A DNA stretch of 5,720 bases, taken from NCBI GenBank assembly GCA_022777455.1, contig JALFGI010000028.1, positions 1 to 5,720 on the forward strand. Direction: 5' to 3'. Below the pieces are notes generated by a model that made no database searches, was not told the DNA's origin, and saw nothing but the letters and a program-made list of their open reading frames with translations. The stretch comes from Clostridiales bacterium. Its GTDB lineage: Bacteria > Bacillota_A > Clostridia > Oscillospirales > Oscillospiraceae. The position numbers and the translations under genes were made by a program. Within the stretch, counting starts at the first letter, position 1, and every line of letters begins with the position of its first letter. Shown here piece after piece: positions 1 to 5,428 of this stretch.

Positions 1-75
1 GAAAAGGTGGCGGACACCTTCCTCACCAGCTGGCGGGGTTCCGTCACCCTGCCGGAGCTGTGCCTGATTGCGTGA
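1..75 (+). CDS. C-terminal end of an unidentified upstream gene (partial)
   Basis: Frame 1 is open from the window edge to a TGA at 73-75 and encodes the last 24 residues of a protein. Most codons end in G or C, as in the genes downstream, which supports real coding. The tail ends in SVTLPELCLIA and has no motif I recognise, so no function is assigned. The stop lies 17 nt before the rhodanese start, so the two are probably co-transcribed. Frame 3 is also open here, but it simply continues into the rhodanese frame without a convincing start. Confidence 0.5.
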   Translation, partial: EKVADTFLTSWRGSVTLPELCLIA

Positions 76-82
76 TGATTGT

Positions 83-87
83 GGAGG
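83..87 (+). promoter_or_regulatory. Ribosome binding site of the rhodanese lipoprotein
   Basis: GGAGG lies 5 nt (AAAAA) before the ATG at 93. It fixes the start there rather than at the in-frame GTG at 60, which would overlap the upstream gene and place 11 extra residues, including acidic ones, ahead of the signal peptide. Confidence 0.8.
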
Positions 88-92
88 AAAAA

Positions 93-494
93 ATGAGAAA
101 ACGAATTTGGATTTTGGTGGCTGCGGCGACTCTGCTGCTGGTCGGCTGCGGTTCTTCCCGGAAGCCGGAGAATACCTACCGGCAGATCACCCAGGAGGAG
201 GCCGCAAAGCTGATGGCTGAGCAGTCGGACTATCTCCTTCTGGATGTGCGCACCCAGGCGGAGTTCGAACAGGCCCACATCCCCGGGGCCCTTTGCATCC
301 CCAACGAGACCATTGGCTCCGATGAAATCCCGGCGCTGCCGGACAAAAATCAGCTGATCCTGGTCTATTGCCGCAGCGGCAACCGGAGCAAGCAGGCCGC
401 CGAAAAGCTTGCACAGCTGGGCTATACCAACATTGTGGAGTTCGGCGGCATCAACACCTGGACGGGAGAAACCGTCTCCGGCAGCGAGGGTTAG
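93..494 (+). CDS. Exported rhodanese-like sulfurtransferase lipoprotein
   Basis: The protein has 133 residues. The N-terminus (MRKR, then hydrophobic residues 5-17) ends in the lipobox L16-V17-G18-C19, so Cys19 should be lipidated and the protein held on the outer face of the membrane. Residues ~31-130 form a single rhodanese domain: LLLDVR at 48-53, the FEQAHIPGA segment at 58-66, and the active-site loop C93-R-S-G-N-R-S99, where Cys93 would carry the persulfide. The length fits a one-domain rhodanese plus signal. Rhodaneses of this type move sulfane sulfur from thiosulfate or persulfides to a thiol acceptor; the physiological donor and acceptor cannot be read from sequence. The next gene starts 1 nt after the stop, and its ribosome binding site lies inside this gene, so translation is probably coupled. 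Export and family are well supported; the exact role is open. Confidence 0.9.
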   Translation: MRKRIWILVAAATLLLVGCGSSRKPENTYRQITQEEAAKLMAEQSDYLLLDVRTQAEFEQAHIPGALCIPNETIGSDEIPALPDKNQLILVYCRSGNRSKQAAEKLAQLGYTNIVEFGGINTWTGETVSGSEG

Positions 495-495
495 C

Positions 496-1365
496 ATGGC
501 ATCCACACAGATGTATGTCTTTGCCATGGTGATCTTCGGCACTCTGGCTCCCTTTGTGCGAAACATCGGCGTTTCCTCCGGGGAGCTGGCGCTGTACCGG
601 GCGGTGATGGGCGCCGGACTGATTGGGATTTACCTGTTGGCGAAGGGGAAGAACCCCTTCTCCGGCGGCCTGAAGCGGGAAATCCTTTTGCTGCTGCTCT
701 CCGGCGGGGCCATGGGCATCAACTGGATTCTGCTGTTTCAGGCTTACCGATACACCTCTGTTTCCACTGCCACCTTGTGCTATTATTTCGCCCCGGTGAT
801 CGTCACCGCTTTGTCCCCGGTGCTGTTCCGGGAAAGGCTGACCCGGAAGCAGCTGTTCTGCTTTGCCATGGCCACTTTGGGCCTGGTGCTGATCACCGGA
901 CTGGAGCCTTCCGCGGGCAGCGCCAATCTGACGGGTATCCTGTTCGGACTGGGGGCAGCGGTGCTTTACGCCGCGGTGATTCTGCTGAACAAGTACATCC
1001 GCAGTACCGCCGGAATCCAGCGGACCTTTTTGCAGTTCCTTGCAGCCATTGTGACGCTGATCCCCTACGTGGCTGCCACCGGCGGCGTGACCCTTTCCCG
1101 GCTGGATGGTACCGGCTGGATGTGCCTGCTGGTGGTGGGCATCCTGCACACCGGCATCACTTACTGCCTGTATTTTTCCTCCCTGAAAGCCCTGCCCGGC
1201 CAGCGGGCCGCCATTCTCAGCTACATTGACCCGCTGGTGGCGGTGTTGATTTCCGTCACGGTCCTCCGGGAGCCCATGACCTGGCAGCAAGCTCTGGGCG
1301 GCGGACTGATCCTGGGCTTTACCCTGTGGAACGCCCTGCCGGAAAGGGAAAAAGCCCCTTCCTGA
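496..1365 (+). CDS. EamA/DMT-family transporter, 10 membrane helices
   Basis: The protein has 289 residues and is almost wholly hydrophobic, with about ten membrane segments (near 5-23, 32-48, 63-81, 95-111, 118-135, 145-165, 176-193, 207-226, 239-257 and 263-281). It shows the two-fold EamA repeat: the first half ends with F111-RERLTRKQ and a glycine-rich helix, the second with L257-REPMTWQQALGGG, the typical helix 9-10 junction of the drug/metabolite transporter superfamily. Length is normal for a two-domain EamA protein. Members export or take up amino acids, nucleobases or other small metabolites; substrate cannot be predicted here. The ATG at 496 was chosen because GAGGG at 486-490 lies 5 nt upstream. 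An in-frame ATG at 409 would overlap the rhodanese gene by 86 nt. The gene follows the rhodanese by 1 nt, so the two are probably one operon. Confidence 0.9.
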   Translation: MASTQMYVFAMVIFGTLAPFVRNIGVSSGELALYRAVMGAGLIGIYLLAKGKNPFSGGLKREILLLLLSGGAMGINWILLFQAYRYTSVSTATLCYYFAPVIVTALSPVLFRERLTRKQLFCFAMATLGLVLITGLEPSAGSANLTGILFGLGAAVLYAAVILLNKYIRSTAGIQRTFLQFLAAIVTLIPYVAATGGVTLSRLDGTGWMCLLVVGILHTGITYCLYFSSLKALPGQRAAILSYIDPLVAVLISVTVLREPMTWQQALGGGLILGFTLWNALPEREKAPS

Positions 1366-1370
1366 TAGAA

Positions 1371-1408
1371 AATCGCCTCTTTTCTGCCGCAGCAGAAAAG
1401 AGGCGGTT
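1371..1408. terminator. Strong hairpin between convergent genes, T-rich on the minus-strand side
   Basis: CGCCTCTTTTCTGC at 1374-1387 pairs perfectly with its complement at 1392-1405 around a 4-nt loop (CGCA). Three more pairs, one of them G-T, extend the stem to 17 bp. It begins 5 nt after the EamA stop. Read on the plus strand it is followed by GTTCGATAAT, which is not a T-run. Read on the minus strand it is followed by ATTTTC. It could end the operon from the left, but its shape fits termination of flotillin transcripts from the right at least as well. A bidirectional role is inference. Confidence 0.65.
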
Positions 1409-1438
1409 CGATAATCAGCGCATGTTTTCCCGTACCAG

Positions 1439-1590
1439 CCACTGTAGGGGCGGCTAGTTAGCCGCCCACCAGCCAACAGGCTTGAGTGTTTCGTTGCATG
1501 GTACTATGCCCGGAATGGTGTGAATTCGCCCAGCCTGGTTTTTGATTGTGGGCCGGTACTGCGCGGGCGGATCATCCGCCCCTACAGTGG
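1439..1590. repeat. 152-bp MITE-like element with 15-bp perfect terminal inverted repeats
   Basis: CCACTGTAGGGGCGG at 1439-1453 is the exact reverse complement of 1576-1590. Each end also folds on itself: GGGCGGCT (1448-1455) pairs with AGCCGCCC (1460-1467) around AGTT, and GGGCGGA (1565-1571) pairs with TCCGCCC (1575-1581) around TCA. The ~97-bp centre encodes no protein. This layout fits a non-autonomous palindromic element. I recall similar GTAGGGGCGG...CCGCCCCTAC sequences between genes in gut Clostridia, but copy number cannot be shown from one window. No clear target-site duplication is visible. Confidence 0.7.
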
Positions 1591-1598
1591 GTATGGTG

Positions 1599-1630
1599 CA
1601 ACGGCGTAGGGCCTGTGCCCCACGCCGCTG
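1599..1630 (-). other. Hairpin just downstream of the flotillin stop
   Basis: CGGCGT (1602-1607) pairs with ACGCCG (1622-1627). After one mismatch, GGGC (1609-1612) pairs with GCCC (1617-1620) around the loop CTGT. The structure starts about 10 nt after the flotillin TAA. On the minus strand no T-run follows (TTGCACC), so it is a weak terminator at best. It may be a 3'-end stabiliser of the mRNA, or the outer part of the neighbouring repeat element. Confidence 0.5.
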
Positions 1631-1637
1631 TTGCTTG

Positions 1638-3035
1638 TTAGCTCTCGGAATCCTTGGCTTTTCCCACCAGACCTCCGGTGGAGACATCTTTCAGCATCTG
1701 GGGGATATCCAGGCCCACTGCCTGCTTGACGGCTTCAAAGGTTTGCAGCATGGTACCGGCGGTGTCCTTTGCCATAGAGGAAGCACCACCCTCGCCAAAC
1801 AGAATGATCTTTTCTGTCTTGCTCAAAGGATCTGCCACGGCACGGGCCATCTCCGGCAGCTTATTGACAATCATTTCCATCATGGCTGCCTGACCGTACT
1901 GCTGCATGGCTTCCGCCTTCATGCGCAGCGCTTCTGCCTCTGCTTCACCCCGCATCCGGATGGCCTCTGCCTCTTTCTGTGCGGCGTAGAGCTCTGCATC
2001 AGCCTCGGCTTGACGCTTGATTTGGGCGGCTTCTGCTTCGGCGATGAGTTTGTCCTTTTCGGCGGCAGCGCGTTCGCGGATTTCCACATTCAGGCGTTCC
2101 CGTTCAATTTCAACCGCCTGACGCTTCAGCTCGGTTTCCTTCTCCAACTTTGTCAGCTCTGCAGCGGCACGCTCGGTTTCGTAGGTTTTCCGGATACGTT
2201 CCTGCTCGATTTTATATGCTTCTTCTGCGTTGGCCCGGGCTTGTTCGGTTTCCTTACGGAAAGCGGCCTTCTGCACCTCCAAGTCCCGTTCCTGCTGGGC
2301 GACTTCCTTCTCAGCCTGCATTTCAGCGAAACGGCTGTTCTTGTTGGCTTCTGCTTCGGCGATGCGCTTATCCTGCATCTTTTCCGCCACGTTGCGGGCG
2401 GCCATGGTGTTGATGACCTGACCGTCCGTGTCGGAGAAGTTCTGAATGGTCATGTTGATGACCTCAAGACCCATGTTGCTCATATCCGCCATGGCGGCTT
2501 TGATGGATTCCTGAGCAAATTTATCCCGGTTCTGAATCAACTCCGTAATGGTCATCTGGCCGATGATCTCACGCATATTGCCCTCCAGAACGTCCTTAGC
2601 CAGCGCTTTGATTTGATCGGGATTGTAATGCAGCAGTTGTTCGGCAGCAGTGGCGATGGCAACATCGTCGGAGCCGATTTTGATGTTGGCAACGGCATCC
2701 ACCAGTACGGCGATATACTCCTTGGTGGGTACAGGCTGGGCGGTCTTGATATCCACCTGCGTCAGACACATATCCAGACTGTCGATGCGTTCCAGGGCGG
2801 GAACATAGAAAGTGGCGCCGCCGCGGACAATCCGGTAGCCAAATTTTTTGGTTTCTACTTTCCCGTCGATAGAACGGACTTTATATCTTCTTCGGAAAAA
2901 GCCGGAGATGATCAGAGCCTTATCAGGAGGCGCGATCTTATAGCGGGGCATAAACAGAATAAGCAACACCAAAAGAATAATTCCACCCAGAACCCAATAC
3001 CAATTTCCTTTCAAAAAATCCAGAAAAACCACCAC
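1638..3035 (-). CDS. floT: Flotillin (SPFH/PHB domain membrane scaffold, FloT type)
   Basis: The protein has 465 residues from a GTG start. A single hydrophobic helix (about 13-29, WVLGGIILLVLLILFM) is followed by the SPFH/PHB domain (~30-205, opening with RYKIAPPDKALIISG). A long charged coiled coil (~215-380) is rich in EA, AEAEA and KAE heptads. The C-terminal part (~380-465) contains LSKTEKIILFGEGG at 405-418, as in FloT/YuaG and eukaryotic flotillins. Flotillins oligomerise on the inner face of the membrane and organise functional microdomains for signalling, secretion and transport complexes. The length is somewhat below Bacillus FloT and well above the shorter FloA. The start was set by CCTCC at 3044-3048 (GGAGG on the minus strand), 8 nt from the GTG at 3035; the ATGs at 3059 and 3080 lack such a site. 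A second GTG at 3032 is possible. No NfeD-type partner lies in the window. Confidence 0.93.
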   Translation of the reverse strand: MVVFLDFLKGNWYWVLGGIILLVLLILFMPRYKIAPPDKALIISGFFRRRYKVRSIDGKVETKKFGYRIVRGGATFYVPALERIDSLDMCLTQVDIKTAQPVPTKEYIAVLVDAVANIKIGSDDVAIATAAEQLLHYNPDQIKALAKDVLEGNMREIIGQMTITELIQNRDKFAQESIKAAMADMSNMGLEVINMTIQNFSDTDGQVINTMAARNVAEKMQDKRIAEAEANKNSRFAEMQAEKEVAQQERDLEVQKAAFRKETEQARANAEEAYKIEQERIRKTYETERAAAELTKLEKETELKRQAVEIERERLNVEIRERAAAEKDKLIAEAEAAQIKRQAEADAELYAAQKEAEAIRMRGEAEAEALRMKAEAMQQYGQAAMMEMIVNKLPEMARAVADPLSKTEKIILFGEGGASSMAKDTAGTMLQTFEAVKQAVGLDIPQMLKDVSTGGLVGKAKDSES

Positions 3036-3043
3036 GTCTCTTT

Positions 3044-3048
3044 CCTCC
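3044..3048 (-). promoter_or_regulatory. Ribosome binding site that sets the flotillin GTG start
   Basis: On the minus strand the sequence reads AAAGGAGGAAAGAGAC and then GTG. The GGAGG core is 8 nt from the GTG at 3035, an ideal distance. The in-frame ATGs at 3059 and 3080 lie upstream of this site and would place it inside the gene. Confidence 0.75.
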
Positions 3049-3092
3049 TTTTTTAACATGATATGCGGGAAAAGCAGCATATCTATGTCAAA

Positions 3093-3121
3093 ATTATACC
3101 AATATGATCGAAAGATGGCAA
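3093..3121 (-). promoter_or_regulatory. Sigma-A type promoter of flotillin
   Basis: On the minus strand, TTGCCA (3121-3116; 5 of 6 to TTGACA) is separated by 17 nt from a perfect TATAAT (3098-3093). Transcription would start near 3086, giving a leader of about 50 nt before the GTG at 3035. This is the best match to a housekeeping promoter in the window. Confidence 0.8.
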
Positions 3122-3400
3122 GGGGTTTCCCGGGGAATACTTCACAAATATCTCATCCCGACTTTGTGCATTTGCGATACCTTCAACCTTCTCACAGACA
3201 TACCCAAGAAAACATGCACAAAGCGTCGGATGGCTGGATATGCCGGAGTGTCCGCTGACGGTGAGGAGCAGTCAGGCGCAGGCAGACTGCTATTCGGGAA
3301 ACGAATAGCCTCACCTGCAATGGGGGGATAATATTCGGAACATCGCACCGTTTATTTCACCATCAAGTTCTCCTTATGCGGATGAATCAGGTTTCTTTAC
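3122..3400. other. Divergent intergenic stretch without a gene
   Basis: No open frame here has a ribosome binding site or recognisable protein. What it holds is structural: a 10-bp inverted repeat, CTTTGTGCAT at 3162-3171 against ATGCACAAAG at 3214-3223 with 42 nt between, and the hairpin cluster at 3261-3318 listed separately. It lies upstream of both divergent promoters, so regulator binding or a leader RNA are the likeliest uses. Neither is shown. Confidence 0.5.
3261..3318. other. Cluster of overlapping, mutually exclusive hairpins
   Basis: Stem A is AGCAGTC (3267-3273) with GACTGCT (3285-3291), loop 11 nt. Stem B is GCTATTCG (3289-3296) with CGAATAGC (3302-3309), loop GGAAA. A and B share 3289-3291 and cannot both form fully. 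GTGAG (3261-3265) with CTCAC (3310-3314) could enclose either one, and GCAGG (3278-3282) with CCTGC (3314-3318) offers a further alternative. No T-run follows, and the pattern matches no riboswitch class I can recall. It may be a structured RNA or a protein-binding region. Confidence 0.35.
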
Positions 3401-3435
3401 TATCATATGGTTGATTCTCCTTGGACAATATGATA
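3401..3435. repeat. 8-bp inverted repeat flanking the flavoreductase promoter
   Basis: TATCATAT (3401-3408) and ATATGATA (3428-3435) are exact reverse complements 19 nt apart. One arm lies just before the -35 box, the other overlaps the extended -10. This is a plausible operator for a dimeric repressor or activator; the arms are AT-rich, so chance is a real alternative. Confidence 0.4.
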
Positions 3436-3439
3436 TGCT
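3411..3439 (+). promoter_or_regulatory. Extended -10 promoter of the secreted flavoreductase
   Basis: TTGATT (3411-3416) lies 17 nt before TATGCT (3434-3439), and a TGA (3431-3433) directly precedes it, giving an extended -10 element. Transcription would begin near 3446. An overlapping TATGAT (3429-3434) is the closer -10 match but has no -35 at a proper distance. Confidence 0.55.
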
Positions 3440-3452
3440 TGTATCGAAATAA

Positions 3453-3479
3453 GGGGGCAACCCCGAAAATGAAAAGGAG
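3453..3479 (+). promoter_or_regulatory. Leader hairpin and ribosome binding site of the flavoreductase
   Basis: GGGG (3454-3457) and CCCC (3461-3464) form a small hairpin around CAA, close to the predicted 5' end of the mRNA. AAGGAG follows at 3474-3479, 8 nt before the ATG at 3488. A 5'-end hairpin next to a strong ribosome binding site fits a stable, well-translated message; that reading is inference. Confidence 0.55.
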
Positions 3480-3487
3480 TAAGCAAC

Positions 3488-5377
3488 ATGAAGAAAATTC
3501 TCGCGCTGATTCTGGCTGCGTGCATGGTTCTGTCCATGGGCGCAGTGGTCCAGGCCGAGGGTGTTTCCGGTGAATTCACCGGTACCGCCAATGGCATGGG
3601 CGAAGTTACCGTCACCCTGACCCTGGAAGACGGCAAGATTGTGGGCTGCACCGCCACCGGTGCCAATGAGACCGCCGGCATCGGCTCTGTGGTTATCGAC
3701 ACCTTCCCCGCAACCGTTGCCGAATCCGGCTCCATCGCAGTGGATGCCGTTTCTGGCGCTACCATCACCTCCAACGCGTTCATGGAGGCTGCTGCCGCTG
3801 CCCTCACCGCTGCGGGCCTGAACCCCGATGACTACAAGACCGCCATCGAGACCGCTGCCGCAGAGGACAGAACCGTTGACGCGGACATCGTCATCGTGGG
3901 TGCCGGCGGCGCCGGCATGACCGCTGCCATTGCCGCTTCCGCTGACGGCCTGAACGTGGTCGTGGTGGAGAGCCAGGCCATGGTGGGCGGCAACTCCGTC
4001 CGTTCCACCGGCGGCATGAACGCTGCCAAGACCCCCCTGCAGGACAACAACACCTTCGGCGAAGAAGCCGGTGTGGAAAAGACCCTGATTGCCGCAGAGG
4101 GCTATCCCGACAACGAAGCCATCACCGCTCTGGCTGCCACTGTTTCCGAGCAGTGGGAGGCTTACAAGGCCAATCCCGAAGGCTACTTCGATTCTGTGGA
4201 GCTGATGGAGCTGGACACCATGATCGGCGGCAAGGGCATTAACGATCCTGAGCTGGTCAAGACCCTGTGCGAAAACACCGCTGACTCCATTACCTGGCTG
4301 GAGAGCGTTGGCGCTCCTCTGACCAGCGTGGGCGCTTTCGGCGGCGCTTCCGTCAAGCGGATTCACAGACCCGTCAATGCCGAGGGCAAGACCGTTTCCG
4401 TGGGCGCTTACATCGTTCCCATCCTGGAGAAGAACCTGGCTGATGCCGGTGTGGAAGTCATCCTGAACACCACCGTGGATACCATCCTCACCGATGACAG
4501 CGGCGCTGTGTGCGGTGTCACCGGCGTTGCCAACGACGGCTCCAAGCTCACCGTGAATGCGGATGCCGTGATCCTGGCCACCGGCGGCTTCGGCGCCAAT
4601 CTGGAGATGGTCGTCTCCTACAAGCCCGAGCTGGAAGGCTTCATGACCACCAACGCTTCCGGCATCCAGGGCCAGGGCATCCTGATGGCCCAGGCGCTGG
4701 GCGCTGCCACCGTGGATATGGAGCAGATTCAGATCCATCCCACCGTGGAGGCCAACACCGCTGCCCTGATTACCGAAGGCCTGCGGGGCGACGGCGCCAT
4801 CCTGGTCAATGCCGAGGGCAAGCGCTTCATCGACGAGGTGGGCACCCGTGACGTGGTTTCCGCCGCTGAGATCGCTCAGACCGGCAGCTACGGCTACCTG
4901 ATCGTGGACCAGGCCATGGTGGATGCCTCCAGCGTCATCCAGGGCTACATCAAGAAGGGCTTTACCACCCAGGGCGACACCTATGAGGCTCTGGCAGCAG
5001 AGCTGGGCATGGACGAGGCTGCCTTTGCCGAGACCATGAACGCCTGGAACGCCTGCGTGGAAGCCAAGAGCGACCCCGAGTTCGGCCGCACCAGCTTCGC
5101 CAACCCCCTGAACACCGCTCCCTACTACGCCATTAAGGTCACTCCCGGTGTGCACCACACCATGGGCGGCCTGAAGATCAACTCCGCCACCGAAGTGCTG
5201 ACCGAGGACGGCTCCATCATCCCCGGCCTGTTCGCTGCCGGCGAAATCACCGGTGGTGTCCACGGCGCCAACCGTCTGGGCGGCAACGCTGTTGCTGACT
5301 TCGTGGTCTTTGGTCGTATCGCTGCCGAGAGCGCCGCAAGCTACGTGGCCTCTATCGCCGCCGACAAGGCTGCTTAA
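3488..5377 (+). CDS. Secreted FMN- and FAD-dependent reductase, fumarate reductase (flavocytochrome c) type
   Basis: The protein has 629 residues. A Sec signal peptide (MKK, hydrophobic core, likely cut after V21-Q-A23) exports it. Residues ~27-110 are an FMN-binding domain ending in D86-AVSGAT92, the ApbE flavinylation motif, so FMN should be linked covalently to Thr92. The catalytic domain (~134-612) starts with the FAD dinucleotide fold G138-AGGAG143 and Glu161. Active-site candidates are His417, Thr429/Glu430, Arg454, His556 and Arg596. All sit at a constant +52 from Shewanella Fcc3 His365, Thr377/Glu378, Arg402, His504 and Arg544 as I recall them. Urocanate reductases have Tyr at the His417 position, so fumarate or a related enoate fits better. 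No heme-binding CxxCH or cell-wall anchor is seen. LAAC at 9-12 resembles a lipobox but lies inside the hydrophobic core. Codon use is strongly biased, suggesting high expression. Confidence 0.92.
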   Translation: MKKILALILAACMVLSMGAVVQAEGVSGEFTGTANGMGEVTVTLTLEDGKIVGCTATGANETAGIGSVVIDTFPATVAESGSIAVDAVSGATITSNAFMEAAAAALTAAGLNPDDYKTAIETAAAEDRTVDADIVIVGAGGAGMTAAIAASADGLNVVVVESQAMVGGNSVRSTGGMNAAKTPLQDNNTFGEEAGVEKTLIAAEGYPDNEAITALAATVSEQWEAYKANPEGYFDSVELMELDTMIGGKGINDPELVKTLCENTADSITWLESVGAPLTSVGAFGGASVKRIHRPVNAEGKTVSVGAYIVPILEKNLADAGVEVILNTTVDTILTDDSGAVCGVTGVANDGSKLTVNADAVILATGGFGANLEMVVSYKPELEGFMTTNASGIQGQGILMAQALGAATVDMEQIQIHPTVEANTAALITEGLRGDGAILVNAEGKRFIDEVGTRDVVSAAEIAQTGSYGYLIVDQAMVDASSVIQGYIKKGFTTQGDTYEALAAELGMDEAAFAETMNAWNACVEAKSDPEFGRTSFANPLNTAPYYAIKVTPGVHHTMGGLKINSATEVLTEDGSIIPGLFAAGEITGGVHGANRLGGNAVADFVVFGRIAAESAASYVASIAADKAA

Positions 5378-5393
5378 TCCCACAAAATCATTT

Positions 5394-5428
5394 TGACCAG
5401 CCCGCCAAAACCGGGCTGGTCATTTTTT
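5394..5428 (+). terminator. Rho-independent terminator of the flavoreductase
   Basis: TGACCAGCCCG (5394-5404) pairs perfectly with CGGGCTGGTCA (5412-5422) around a 7-nt loop, followed directly by six T (5423-5428). It starts 17 nt after the TAA and indicates a single-gene transcript. Confidence 0.95.

Noticed and set aside
451..1476. 341-residue open frame antisense to the transporter
   Set aside because: The Gln/Gly/His-rich product is typical of the reverse reading of a membrane protein gene, and it begins inside the repeat element.
1439..1590. CRISPR array or attachment site
   Set aside because: The repeats are inverted and only two in number, with no regular spacers, and no cas, integrase or transposase gene is nearby.
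1542..3056. 504-residue open frame antisense to the flotillin
   Set aside because: The translation is a Phe/Leu/His/Gly-rich shadow of the coiled-coil codons. It has no ribosome binding site and starts inside the repeat element.
3142..3348. Small frames of 66-75 codons in the divergent intergenic region
   Set aside because: None has a ribosome binding site before its start, and the translations look random.
3411..3428. TTGAT as an FNR-type half-site upstream of the flavoreductase
   Set aside because: The matching ATCAA half at 4-nt spacing is absent; the TTGATT is better explained as the -35 box.
3521..3523. LAAC at residues 9-12 of the flavoreductase as a lipoprotein lipobox
   Set aside because: The hydrophobic stretch before it is only about five residues, and the core continues past it to a good signal peptidase I site at VQA (21-23).
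3374..5383. 669-residue open frame antisense to the flavoreductase
   Set aside because: Its product is a low-complexity, Gly/His/Val-rich sequence without a known fold. It exists because the sense gene almost never uses codons that read as stops on the other strand. The sense frame has a signal peptide, ribosome binding site, terminator and clear domains.
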